From: Prorocentrum cordatum
Lineage: Eukaryota > Sar > Dinophyceae > Prorocentrales > Prorocentraceae
Length of the DNA stretch: 64,000 nt
Direction: 5' to 3'
NCBI GenBank assembly: GCA_963575745.1
Contig: CAUYUJ010004302.1
Location: 505,075-569,074 of the forward strand
Positions 1-9,980 of the stretch are shown here, piece by piece (within the stretch, counting starts at the first letter, position 1; each line of letters opens with the position of its first letter). The notes under the pieces are model-generated. The model did not search any database and was not told where the DNA came from. It saw only the letters and a program-made list of their open reading frames with translations. The translations under genes and the position numbers were made by a program.

Positions 1-547
1 GGGGGGTCGACAATGGGAACTCAACAAACGCCAACAGCAACGCCAGGATGTCCGAAGCGCCAAGCCATCTCGCTGACCACACCTCGGCTCTGAACGTTGC
101 GAGGAAGTCTCAGGCAACACGGGCCTCCACAGGAGCAGACAAAGATGCCTTGGAAACACACAAGCTCTCGAACGTCCCTCTGCCATCCTCGATCCTCCGA
201 CCAACATAACACCTCCCATCTTCTATCCTCCGCTTCCTCCTGGTTCGTGGTCCTCCTCTCGCATGCAATCCTGTTACGAACACCCTTCGCTCCTTTTTCC
301 ATCCACGATTCTCGATACCTGTCCTGTCTTGGTCCTCGTCCCGTCCACAGCGTCATTACCCCATCTTTGCGCCCCAGTTTGTGTTCAAGCAGAGCGTTTC
401 CGGAACACGCAGATACATGCTGGAGCGAGAAGTAGGCTTCTGGACTAGAGTCAATGGAACGAGTCTCTCGACCAGAGAACATGGGTAGTGCCAATAGGCA
501 CTGCGACTATCTTCGTGTCCCCGTGCCCACCTCCGTCGTTGAACGGG
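1..547. other. no gene recognised
   Basis: Mixed-composition sequence with only short overlapping reading frames on both strands and no domain, SL relic or inverted-repeat element that I can recognise. Confidence 0.5.
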
Positions 548-702
548 CCCTGGGACACACAAATAAATACACGCAAATAAGAAGATTCCACATATGTTTT
601 CATAGTGTCTTGGTTTTTGTCTTCCGCCCCACTTCCAATAGTTTCCAATTTTTTATTGGGCATCGACGATTCATTGTGTCTGTGTGTTTTTTCCCATCCT
701 GA
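548..702. repeat. dispersed repeat family D, copy 1
   Basis: Starts with GGGACACACAAATAAATAC and ends in a run reading TTGTGTCTGTGTG. It aligns along its length with 7651-7757: the same ACACAAA left part, a shared CATAGT/CAATAGTTTCC block, then an ATCGACGATTCATTGTGTCTG block. The two ends are partly reverse-complementary (ACACAAA against TTGTGT), so a short inverted-repeat element is likely. No coding. Confidence 0.55.
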
Positions 703-859
703 GTCGTCGCCACCGCTGCCTGCGTCGCTGGTGCCGCCGCTGTCTTCTCCAGGGTGACTGGCACGCGCGGCGCCGCACCACCCTCCGCGCGCACCCAGGC
801 TGGGCGCACGCTCCCAAGCGAGAGACGGGGGCAGAGAAGAGTGAGTCTGAGCGGTACGT

Positions 860-1025
860 TTAAGTTGGGCCTGTCCCCCCCATACAGGCCGATTTTGGAC
901 GGACAATTTTTAAAAATACACCAGAAATACATTGAACATGCTCAAAAATGGTAAAAAAATAGTCCCCAGACTATTTTTTGATTATTCTTGAGTATTCCCC
1001 CTGTAGAGGGAGAGGCCCGACTGAA
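860..1025. mobile_element. MITE family A, copy 1
   Basis: A 166-bp element with inverted ends. The left end reads TTAAGTTGGGCCTGTCCCCC and the right end CCTGTAGAGGGAGAGGCCCG. The interior is AT-rich and has the family words ATTTTAAAAATAC and CCCCAGACTATTTTTTG. It is flanked by the 8-bp direct repeat CGGTACGT (852-859 and 1026-1033), which I read as the target-site duplication. No coding capacity, so it would depend on a transposase encoded elsewhere. Confidence 0.8.
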
Positions 1026-1164
1026 CGGTACGTGGATCGACGAGGGGCAGGATGAGGCACGATGTTTCACGGCGCCAGCGACAGTGCTTCCGTCGGTCTT
1101 GCACCATGCCTGAATCCGCCACCGTGCCCCGAGGCGCGAGTTGGACGGTCCTCAGGGCCACTGT

Positions 1165-1377
1165 TTGGGACGCCCGAAATGGGCACCGAAACAATGGGCA
1201 CAATGCCCGACAGCAAATGTTGTCCCCAACCAACAGCGGCCGCTGTTGGGCAGGCGGCCCTCTGCCTCGAACGCAGACAGGCCGCGGCGACACCGACAGC
1301 GAGTCCTGTTCCATATCAGCAAGAACTGCTGCTGGGCATTGTACCCATTCTTTCCGTACCCATGCCGGGCGTCCAAA
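1165..1377. mobile_element. MITE family B, copy 1
   Basis: A 213-bp element with ends TTGGGACGCCCGAAATGGG and GCCGGGCGTCCAAA. It is flanked by the 5-bp duplication ACTGT (1160-1164 and 1378-1382). The inverted repeat extends inward beyond 50 bp with mismatches, through GGGTACGGA and ATGCCCAACAGCA words. The centre contains AACAGCGGCCGCTGTTGGG, itself palindromic. Non-coding. Three further near-full-length copies and one divergent copy lie in the window. Confidence 0.85.
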
Positions 1378-1499
1378 ACTGTAGCCCTGCGTCCTCAGCC
1401 CTCCGGCCCGGAGCCCGAAGTCGCAAACCGCCTGGGGGCCCCCGCGTGCCCAGGGTCGTGCCCGGGGCGTCTTGTGGACTGAGCTTTTCGGTCCGAGGA

Positions 1500-2520
1500 G
1501 GGGCCTCCGAGACGGGCCAGCGAGGGCACCAACGAGACTCCCCAGAACGGCCAGAGAGGTTGTCTTGGGACTTTCTCGGGCCGTCTTGGGGCTCTCTTGA
1601 AGGACCCTTGGGCCCTATTGGAGGCGGTCTCGGGGGCGTCTTGGGGCGTCTTGGGGCATCTTGGTGCGTTGGAAACCAGAAGAAAAACAACAATGCTGGA
1701 ATCTGTCACAAAATACGGAACACCTCTTATGGCGTCGTTGGGGCCTCTTGTGCCGTCTTGAATCCGTCGTGGGCCGTCTTGGAGCGCATCGAAGTTCATC
1801 GGACTGTAATGGGGCTTTCTTGGAGGTCGCTGAACCTCTCTTTTAGACATCTTATAGGTCTGGGCAACCGCCGAGAGAGCCTCGCCGGTAAACTGCTGTC
1901 TAATTCGAGTGGAGATCCTCTTGGTGGTCCTCTTGGGGCCCTCTTGCGCCGTCCAAGGGGCCTATTGAACTGTCTTGAGGCGATATCGAGCCGCTTTGGG
2001 GTTCTCTTGGGCAGTGCGGGAGCCCCTTGGGTCGTGTTGGAACCACGTTGGGGCCTTTGGGGGGGCATTCTAGGCTTTCTGGGGAGGCTCTTGGGCGTCT
2101 TGGTGCGGTTCTGGGGCCGTCTGAAGACCCTCTTCGGGCTCTCTCGGGCCGTCTTGAACAAGTCTTGGGGGCCTGTTGAGCCGCCTTGGGCCATAAACCC
2201 GACCCGCCACCGTGACTGGGTTGTAGGTCAGAGGCCTCTTGGACGCTATCGGGGTCTCTCGGGAAATCTCTGGGGAGCCTCTTGGGTGCAGTTTTGAAGC
2301 AGCTCGGCCTCTTAGGGGCTGTTTAAAGGCCTCATGGTACCTTTGTTGTGCCTCTTGGAGGCCTTTGGGGGCCTCTGGAGGTCCTGCTGGCGGTCTCGGG
2401 CCTACTCTTGGGGCGGATGGCGTAGCATGCCAGTTCCAATTCCCTCTCTTGGGGCCGTCTGGGGCGCCTCTTGGGCCGTCTTGGTTCGATGCTCGTTCTG
2501 GGGACCTTCCTGGAGGCACT
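1500..2520. repeat. degenerate TCTTGGGGCC repeat
   Basis: About 1 kb dominated by variants of GGCCTCTTGGGG and GCCGTCTTGGGG at irregular 11-15 bp spacing. The same word occurs in the same orientation at 26290-26620 and as the complement (CCCAAGAGGCCC) at 21840-21960 and 58080-58640. The long plus-strand frame across it (Gly/Leu/Trp-rich) follows from repeat composition, so I do not call a protein. Confidence 0.65.
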
Positions 2521-3465
2521 CGCTCAACTCAGGCGCCGACGCTGCGTCGAACGTCTCGCGACTTGAGTCGAACCTGAGTCGAGCGCGAATCGAACTAGAA
2601 TCGAAGGTCTGTCAGGTGTGTCCAGGCATGTGGTCTGTCAGGTGGTGCCCAGGAAGGTCCTCCCAAACGAACATCTAACGGGGGAGACGAGGGGCAAAGG
2701 GCCAACACACCACCAGATAGACCCACCTGAGGAAAAGCCAGGATCGCAACTGAACGAAAAAAACAAACGACGTCTGCAACCAGTGTGCCTCTGGGGGGCA
2801 GCTCGGCCGTCTCTTGCATCCTTACCCTTCAGACCCGCGGGGCAGCCACCCACCTATGTTCTGGGGCCACGCGACCAGAATCATCGCGTCGTTGCCGCGA
2901 GGCGTGGAGTCGTGGCCACGATGTGGGGTCGCGAGGACAAGCTCTCGTGCGGAGGCCGACGAGAAGGGCGAGCGTGAGCCTGACGTGAAAGCGAGAAAAG
3001 CAGCCTGGATGAAATGCGAAAGACGCCCAGAGCAGCGAAAGGACGAGGCCCGCCCGCCCAGGACGCCCGAGGCCTGACCCAGAGGCCTTCGGAGGCCCGA
3101 CCCAGTCCAAACGGGGCCCTGCTGCTTCGAGCATCGAGGGGGACCCGAGAGGGGAACTCCAGGAAGACCAGAGCCCCCAGTGCGGCACGTGCAACGCGAG
3201 AGTCACCTGGCGGAGGAGAGCTCTTTTTACGAAGCGGCCGCGAGGCAATCTCGGAGACAGCGCTGCAGCAGGGGAAACCATTGAGGTTGCTGCTGCAGAC
3301 AGAAAGGGGCGCGGACAGGCGAGACGATTGGCCAGCAGACCATGTAATCACTACCCGGTGCGTACCCGAACCCTTCTCCAAGCGAGGCGAATATGTGTAA
3401 AACGCTCCATACGAAAAAGAACGCATCGCCTGATGTGCACGATTAGCGCTGCCCTCATCTCCGCC
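2521..3465. other. no gene recognised
   Basis: GC-rich sequence with short frames on both strands. Several open frames overlap with Arg/Pro/Ala-rich products and no recognisable motif. Confidence 0.45.
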
Positions 3466-3740
3466 TTGCCTCCCAGTAGCCCACAAAAGAGGCGACATCT
3501 GCGCAACTCGCAGCCATCCAGGGACCTGCAAGGTTGCCTCTGGGTGCGCGTATGCCCCTGCTCCGCCGTGCCTCCCAGGAGCCCACGAAAGAGCTGACAG
3601 CTGCGCAGCTCGCAGCCGCCCAGGGAGCTGTGCGGTCTCGTCTGGGTGCGCGCACTCCCCTACTCCGCTGGACGTCCCGGGAGCCCATGGAAGTGGTGAC
3701 AGCTGCGGATTTCGCAGCCATCCAGGGAGCAGCGCAGGAG
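3466..3740. repeat. satellite with unit of about 102 bp, short array
   Basis: Three imperfect tandem units, each running from TGCCTCCCAG.AGCCCAC through GCGCAGCTCGCAGCC to the next TGCCTCCC. The larger array at 59164-59840 uses the same unit. The unit length here is close to a multiple of three, so both strands stay open by period alone. A coding role is not supported. Confidence 0.65.
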
Positions 3741-4505
3741 GAGCAAGGGAGGAGGGAGGCGGGAGAGGAGGAGGTATGGACTACAGCGCTCTGTTCAAAG
3801 CGAGAACCCAACGCGGGAGGGTTGGGAAATGGTGGCGCTCTTCGGCACCCATGCTCGTCTTGCAGTGGCAAGAAACCGCACTGTTGGAAGCAACAGGGAA
3901 GCACGGGAATAGACAAAGCAACGTGAAACTCAGCGCAGAGCCGAATTCCCCTACAAGTGGGCGAAGGATTAATTGAACGAGCCTGTAAAAGACCATTCAC
4001 CCGCGCTGCACGTCATCGCGCATGGGAAAACGAGGGGCGTGACTCCACCTCAGGTGGCGAGCTTGTTGTTCTCAACCGCAGCTGCGCTTCCTCGGAGATC
4101 GCACTGGCAGAAGGGGGGCCCTCCTCACCTTCTGTCCCTGCACCGAATCTAGCCACAGTGCATGCAGACAGAGATGTCGCCAAGAGACCCAGTAGGGAAA
4201 CATCCTGCGTCGACATCGTGCCTCGCACGGTGCTGCAGGGGTCCTCGGGCCCATCGGGGAATCTCCTGGTAGGCCAGCCTGAAATATCTGACTGCCCTGC
4301 CTGCGTGCCTGCAGAAAGATCGCAAGTGCGCTCGCTCGAAAGCTGCCCCACCCAGAGATTCTGGGGACACCATAAGGTACTGATACCGCTACTCCCCGGA
4401 CCTTTCCCGGGGTGCGTTCTGACCAGGGTTTCGAGGCGGATCCAGCGGTGGCGACGAGGGCCTCCCAGGAGGCCGAAAAAGAAGAAAACGGGCGAGGAGT
4501 AGCGC
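3741..4505. other. no gene recognised
   Basis: Frames exist on both strands (for example minus 4013-4351) but show no motif, no codon pattern distinct from the alternative frames and no SL relic. Confidence 0.4.
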
Positions 4506-4537
4506 TGTGGGTACCCTTGCCTCCTCTGAGATCACAG

Positions 4538-4612
4538 ACACGCACGCACACACGCGCACACGCGCGCGCACACACAAACACACGCACACGCGCACACACA
4601 GACGCACACGCG
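4538..4612. repeat. CA/CG-rich dinucleotide tract
   Basis: Interrupted (CA)n with CG interruptions (cacacgcgcacacacac type). Frames reading Thr-His or Val-Cys repeats across it are artefacts of the dinucleotide. Confidence 0.85.
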
Positions 4613-4832
4613 CCTGCGCGCCGCCGCCAGCCACGCGCCCGCTGGCCAAGTCTGCGCCCGAGAGGCCGGCCGTCCAGCTGCAGGCCTCAATAGGCCAAGG
4701 GGGGACAGGCGCGCGCGCGCCGCACGCCGATCCTGGCTGGCCCGCCAGCCGTCCCCAGGAAGCCCTGCGGCCTCTGCGAGGACCACCGAGGACCGACGAC
4801 AGAGACCGACAGCAGAACCGACCAGCCATAAC

Positions 4833-4945
4833 TGGGGGAGCTGTGGTCCTTACCCCCCTGGGGGAACCCATCGCATCGACGATCTCTCGACAGGGGTGTC
4901 GAAGTCGATGGGCACCCCAGGGGGGTAAGGAACACGGCTCCCCCA
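4833..4945. repeat. long imperfect palindrome (hairpin)
   Basis: The left arm starts TGGGGGAGCTGTGG and continues through CCTTACCCCCCTGGGGG and CCCATCG. The right arm is its reverse complement (CGATGGG, then CCCCAGGGGGGTAAGG, then GGCTCCCCCA). The arms are about 46 nt with few mismatches around a loop near 4890. I cannot see a target duplication or a second copy. Confidence 0.75.
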
Positions 4946-5984
4946 GGTGTGGCTGGCCTGCAGAAGCCGCCCCGAGCACTCCGAGGCCGTCCGGAGCAGT
5001 CGGGGGCCCCAAAGGCGCAGCGCGGACGGCCGAGGCCCCTGCGAGCCCCAGACAGCCTGCCGCCGAGGCCTCCCCGCGAAGAGCCCTGCGAGAACTTCGG
5101 AAGACCACCATCCCGGACGTGCGATGTCTGGACGCTTGCAACACAAAGCCTTCCGAAGTCCCGACCATCTCCACGGAGCCAGCTCTTCATCCCGAGCAGA
5201 TTTGGTTACGGTCCCAGGGGCGAGGTCCCCCACGGGCTGAAACATGCCGGAAACCTTCCACCATGATGTTTCACGACGCGATCTCAGCGTCTCTCGGCGG
5301 CTGCCCCGGCGACGCGCTGTGCCACCATGCGAGCTGACAGCGGCGGCGTCGCTCCGCTCCACTGGGCGGGGGGCCGGGCGAGGCTCGGGGCGTTGATGAT
5401 GCCCGGGGACGGTCCCCCTAGGCGTCAGCGTCCCGAGCTCCCGGCCGCGAGCGCGCTTCTGGCGCGTCGAGCGCAGCAGCTCTGGGCGTCGCGGCGCTGC
5501 ATCGAATCTATCACTTGCCTGCCCCGCCAGCTGGTGAGGCCCGGCACCGCGCCGCGCGCACGGGCCTGCAGCGCCACGAATGAATGGTCCGGAGCACATG
5601 TCTGGAAGGGAGGAAGGAGAAGAGCCATGGACATGAGCTCTCGGAGGTCCGCGCGGAGCTCCGCCAGCCTATGCCCCCACAGCGTGTTGCTGCCCGACTG
5701 CAGGCCTGCAGAGACCGCTGGACGCTTCGTTGCTGCTTGGCTGGGACGTGGCCGGTAGATGCCTCCCGGCTGGGGTCCGACTGGATGCGGTCGAAAGTCC
5801 GCGCCGCATCGCCGATGCATTGTCGATGCATCGCCGCCGTCGGCGGTGCACCGGCGACTCCCCCGCGGACAAAAAAACTGGGCTCCACCTCGAGCCGCAG
5901 CGCCGCAGGCCCAGGGCCAGCGTTCAGGAGGCGCTCCCGGGAGCCCTGCGCTCCAGGGAGCAGTGGCCCCTCCCCGAGGGAGGG

Positions 5985-6113
5985 GCCGCCCTTCTCGTGG
6001 GAGGCAAATCCATGTTGGAGCTCCCCTTATAATCAGTTTGGACTGGGCGTAGGCCTGCTTAGCATCCGCCTGTGGAATGTCGTCTCCCTCGAAGAGACCA
6101 TATGTCTGTGGGC
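5985..6113 (-). pseudogene. Ty1/copia-type reverse transcriptase fragment
   Basis: The minus strand here encodes an island of about 45 residues containing GDDIPQADAKQAYAQSKL, then GAPTWICLPREGRP. This matches the palm motif A region of Ty1/copia RTs (Q-A-D-A-x-x-A-Y-x-Q, then a TW(I/V)-LP stretch). The Asp of QADA would be the first catalytic Asp. The open frame extends on both sides (about 5425-6282), but outside the island it is Arg/Ala/Pro/Gly-rich and shows no integrase, RNase H or RT motif C. It is therefore a small remnant. The family assignment is from motif recognition; the broken status is inference from the missing remainder. Confidence 0.6.
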
Positions 6114-6490
6114 GCCCCGCGCGCTGCGCGGGCGGGGCTGGGCTTCGCCTGGTGTCCAGCTGGTGCCCGTCCGAAGGCGCCCCGTGGGCGCCTCGTTCCC
6201 GCCCGTGGGCGCCACGTGGGAGCCCCGCGCCGCGTGCCGCGCAGCCTGCACCGCACAGCCTGCCCCGCGAGGCCCGCGCCACAGATCTTCCGCCTTGCTG
6301 GCCTGCATAGTGGCCGGGCTGCTAGAGAGCTCCACCGGCGGGGCCCAAGCGGGCCACACGTGGCTCCTCCAGGCCCCCCCCCCCCCCCGCGGCCTCTGGC
6401 GGCCTGCCAGTGGCCCCCGTGTGGCCTCTAGTGGGCGCCGGCAGGCGGCATCGGGACACCAGAGGGGCAGGACAGCGAGACTGTAGGCTT

Positions 6491-6955
6491 AGGTCGGGCA
6501 TGTCCCCCTACAGGCGAACAGTGAAACAAAGAGTCAACACATGTCCAAAAGTGGCCAACAATTGTTGACCAAAATCGTCTCCACTGACTATTCTTGCACG
6601 ATGTCGGGATTTTCCTCCTGTGCAGGGAAAGCGAGACTATGTTTAGGTCGGGCATGTCCCCCTTACAGGCGAGCAGTGGAAACAAGAGTCAAGACATGTC
6701 AAGACATAGCCAACAATGGTTGGACAAATCGTCTCCCCAGACTATTCTTGCACGATTTGGGGATTTTCCTCCTGCACGGGGAAAGCGAGACCAGGTTCAG
6801 GTCGGGCATGTTCCCCTACAGGCGGATTTTGGGCGAAAAATGAAAACAGTCAAAACGAGTTCACAAATAGCCAGAACTTCTAGAAAAACCGTCTCCCAAA
6901 CCTATTGTGGTACGACTTCAGAGTCTGCCTCCTCTATAGAGGGACAGGCCCGACT
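6491..6955. mobile_element. MITE family A, three copies in tandem
   Basis: Three units begin AGGTCGGGCATGT at 6491, 6645 and 6799 and are 154, 154 and 157 bp long. The first two end in a decayed right terminus (GGGAAAGCGAGAC). The third ends in the standard GGGACAGGCCCGACT. All keep the interior word CTCC..GACTATTCTTG or its variant. No duplications separate the units, so tandem amplification or nested insertion is more likely than three independent insertions. Confidence 0.75.
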
Positions 6956-7199
6956 CAAGACTAAGGTGGCGAGACGAGGCTCCCAGGCTCGCCTTCCGAA
7001 CTGGCGCGTCGCGCCGCCAGCGTGGTGGGCCGGCAGCGGCGGCGCGGCGCGCCGCTCGAAGCGCTCACGACGGCGCTCGCGCGCGGCCTTTGCCGGTGGA
7101 GCCGCCCCGCGCCGGGGGGCCCCCCCCGCACGGGGCCCCGCCTCCTGGAGGGGGGGGGGGGGCGGCTCGAAGGCGGCAGCCCTTCCTTTTCGGGCGCTG

Positions 7200-7415
7200 C
7201 CCACTGGGGGGGGGGGGGCGATCAATGGGGGGGGGAGCGACCATCAATGGGGGGGGGGGGGGAGCAATGGGGGGGGAGCGATCAATGGGAGGGGGGGGGG
7301 GGAGCGATCAATGGGGGGGGGAGCGATCAATGGGAGGGGGGGGGGAGCGATCATTGGGAGGGGGGGAGCGATCAATGGAGGGGAGGGCGGCGATCGAAGG
7401 GGGGGGGGAACGAGG
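7200..7415. repeat. G-rich minisatellite with GAGCGATCAATGG core
   Basis: About nine irregular units of GAGCGATCAATGG separated by runs of 6-14 G. Multiple G-runs in close succession are the textbook requirement for G-quadruplex formation on the plus strand. Gly-rich open frames here are compositional. Confidence 0.8.
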
Positions 7416-7521
7416 TGCACTCGTCGCGCCCCCGTTGTTGGGAGGCCACGTGCCTCAACCCGTCATCCGGGGAGCTCGACGCTGGATCCCTGGCGGGCCC
7501 CCTTGTTTTTTTTTCTTTTTG

Positions 7522-7556
7522 TTCTATATATATATATATATACATACATACATACA
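7522..7556. repeat. (TA)n and (CATA)n tract
   Basis: Short TATATATA run followed by ACATACATACATACA. Confidence 0.85.
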
Positions 7557-7620
7557 AAAAAACTGGCTTCGGCATGCGCGCGCGACGACGCGCGCATGTG
7601 CACTCCGTCTCTTCTGTTGC

Positions 7621-7778
7621 AAGGAGTGTGCGCGCACAGTTGAGGGGGATCTGGGACACACTAACAAATAGACACAAACAACCCGATTCCCCATAGTTTC
7701 CCATATTTTCGGGGGAATCGTCGATGGATTGTGTCTGTATGTTTTCTCCTTCCTGAAAAGGAGTGTGCGCGCATAGTT
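7621..7778. mobile_element. repeat family D, copy 2, between 21-bp direct repeats
   Basis: The body (7642-7757) matches the family D copy at 548-702. It is bracketed by a near-identical direct repeat beginning AAGGAGTGTGCGCGCA at 7621-7641 and 7758-7778, with a single C/T difference. That arrangement looks like a long target duplication or a slipped duplication. No coding. Confidence 0.6.
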
Positions 7779-8154
7779 TTCTGTTGCAGAGGATGGGCCC
7801 TTTCTGGGGCCTGGACGGCCCCTCTATAGGGGCCCTGCAGGGCCCCTTCTCTGTGGCCCTCGCGGTCCCCACATCTCCCACCCCCCACTGCGCGACGCCC
7901 AATCCTCCCCAGACCCCCTCGAGCTTTACCAGCCTCGAACGTATCCCCATCCCTAATATTGACACGCCAAAAGGCGATGACAATCTTAGGGATGCGCCCT
8001 CAAAAATAAGGGAATCCCCAAGAGTGGCATCGTGATGAGGAGGTGCCCAGCATAGGGATAGGGATATGTTCCAGGCTGGTAAACTAAGCGACGCCCAATC
8101 CTCCCCAGACCCCCCCGAGCCGTGAAAATCCGGCTAAAAGCGCCAGAAGGACCC

Positions 8155-8325
8155 TGAGCAAGAGTGGCCTTTGCTGCGCGGCTTGCGGGGAACCGCGGGG
8201 GGGGCTAACTAAACCCAGGCGCGCGACACGCAACTATCGCATCGCATTCGGCGATCGGGGGACACCATGGGGCCCACACAAAAGGTCGCTCCGGCGACCA
8301 GCGAGAAGTCACTCTTACGTGTAGT
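8155..8325. mobile_element. inverted-repeat family C, copy 1
   Basis: Left end GCAAGAGTGGCCTTTGCTGC; right end reads CCAGCGAGAAGTCACTCTTA, the approximate reverse complement. The interior shares words with 10206-10352 (ATCGCATCGCA, GGCGCGC, GGGGAC). Non-coding and more decayed than copy 2. Confidence 0.55.
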
Positions 8326-8384
8326 CGAAAAATCACGACGGACAATTTTTGGCCGGTTTCGATCGGGGATCTTCTGACCCGGGT

Positions 8385-8590
8385 CAGTCCAGACCCGGGT
8401 CAGTCAGGCCTGGTAGACTCCTGCAACATCCTGCACCCAAACCCGGGTCAGTGCGAAGGATCCTGCAAACGCCTGCAGGATCCTGCACCCAACCCCCGGG
8501 TCCATGCGACCCTGGCCCTGCAAGATCCTGCAGGATCGGGCGCTCTGGCTGACCCTCGCTTCCATGGACTCCGTCTCGAGGCTCCCGATC
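8385..8590. repeat. dispersed repeat shared with 31955-32060
   Basis: Contains repeated GACCCGGGTCAGT and GATCCTGCAGGATC palindromic words and ends GGCGCTCTGGCTGACCC. The same order (CCCGGGTCAATG, TCTGGCCCTG, GATCCTGCA, GGCGCTCTGGCTGACCC) is found at 31955-32060, so this is a dispersed element of unknown type. Confidence 0.6.
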
Positions 8591-8640
8591 CAACCTCCAG
8601 GAGCCCTCGCCGAGCCCTGGGACCGTCCACAATACTACTC

Positions 8641-8799
8641 TTAAGTCGGGCGTGCCCCCCTACAGGGGATCTTGGGCGAAGAATTAAAAATACTAAAACA
8701 ATACCCCCCCCCAATGGGCAAAACCAGTCAGAACATCTTTCCCAGACCATGTTTTGACTATTTTGAATTTTCCCCCCCGTCGAGGGACACGCCCGGTCT
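8641..8799. mobile_element. MITE family A, copy with 10-bp duplication
   Basis: A 159-bp element, TTAAGTCGGGCGTGCCCCCC to GAGGGACACGCCCGGT. It is flanked by the perfect 10-bp direct repeat AATACTACTC (8631-8640 and 8800-8809). The interior holds GAATTAAAAATACTAAAAC and CCAGACCATGTTTTGACTA, matching the family. Confidence 0.85.
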
Positions 8800-8809
8800 A
8801 ATACTACTC

Positions 8810-9735
8810 CGAATGCAGGGCCGATCCAGGGGAGCGGAGCGGCCGAAGCCTCCAGAGGTCTCAGCCCCTTCCCCGGGATCGGGAGGCGTATGCTTGCGAG
8901 CTGGGCGGTGCGCGGGCCACCACACGCTACCAGATAAGCGCGCGAGCGTGTCTGATCCGGCGTCTCGGCACTGGGGGGAAAGGGGGGGGGGTCCTGGCTC
9001 CGGACCTCTGCTGAGCGCGACTGCTTGCGACAGTGCGTCCTGTGGGGGGAGGGGCTCCACCTGCTCGAAGCAGGCGCCAAAAACAGCCAATAGCCACTCC
9101 AGGGAGGGGGGGGGAGGGGGGGAGGGGGGGTGCGAGGGCCCGCGCCGATCGGCAAAACCAGGGATAACAGAAACGATCACCACGCGCGCGGCGTCGGCGA
9201 GCGAAAAGGCTTTTGACACCGCGTCGATCGTCCAACCTTGAATCGACCGCCGCCCCGATCGTCCAAGGTTGCAGTCCGTCGGGCGCGGTGGCGTTGCTGC
9301 GTCCCTCGGTGCATCCGCGTCAGGCTTCAGCCTTGTAAGCCTTCGCCGGCCTCGCAGGCGCGCCAACGCCGCGCGAACCTGCCGTGCACGAGCGCACGAG
9401 ATCACTGGCAGCCTGCCTGGAGGCACGTCGCGCGCGAGCTCAAGCTGTATAGGCGCTCTCCGCCCGCAGGGCCGGGGGGGCACGCCGTGCACACGAGTCC
9501 GGACGTCTGGGGGCGCCTGGGCCGCGCGCCCGCCGCCGACACGCCCGCTGATCACTTCGCCGGGTCTTCGGCAACAGGGAATGCGCAGCACCCCGCAGTG
9601 GTGCGGATAAGACTAGGGGCTGGGGGGCGGGGGGGAGGTCGGCAGTTTGCGAGACTCTGGGGAAGCCCGCCGCAGGCGCCGAAGTTTCACAAATCATGCA
9701 ACGAGCCCGCCGCAGGCGCCGATTTGCTCGTTAAA
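8810..9735. other. no gene recognised
   Basis: GC-rich sequence. A GCCCGCCGCAGGCGCCGA word is repeated at about 9667 and 9703. Open frames on both strands are Arg/Pro/Ala-rich without motifs. Confidence 0.4.
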
Positions 9736-9737
9736 CC

Positions 9738-9785
9738 AATGTGGGTAGGTTGCGGGTGGGTCGCGGGTGGGTCGTGGGTGTCGAA
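9738..9785. repeat. GTGGGTCGCGG minisatellite, short
   Basis: Four or so units of an approximately 10-11 bp word (GGGTTGCGGGT, GGGTCGCGGGT, GGGTCGTGGGT). The complement of the same word makes longer arrays at 24380-24545 and 47880-47990. Confidence 0.6.
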
Positions 9786-9980
9786 CGGACCAGAAACATG
9801 GGGCCCAACCCAGGGATATACGATAGGGGGCGTCCATCCTCGATATGGGGCACGTCACAGCAGCCCCCTTTGGGGTGTGAATCCCAGGGTTCCCCTCCTG
9901 TTCTGAGCGGCTTCAATTTTCGTCGGAAAGTCTGGGGCTTGGGAGGAGCATCGCCTGCGATTCGGAGGGCCCTTGCATGT

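Noticed and set aside
1062-2297. 411-residue plus-strand frame
   Set aside because: It runs through MITE B and the TCTTGGGGCC repeat; composition follows the repeats.
3534-3926. Plus-strand 130-residue frame with repeated AAAQGA and AAIQGA words
   Set aside because: The repeat unit there is near a multiple of three, so the frame stays open by period; the opposite strand is equally open.
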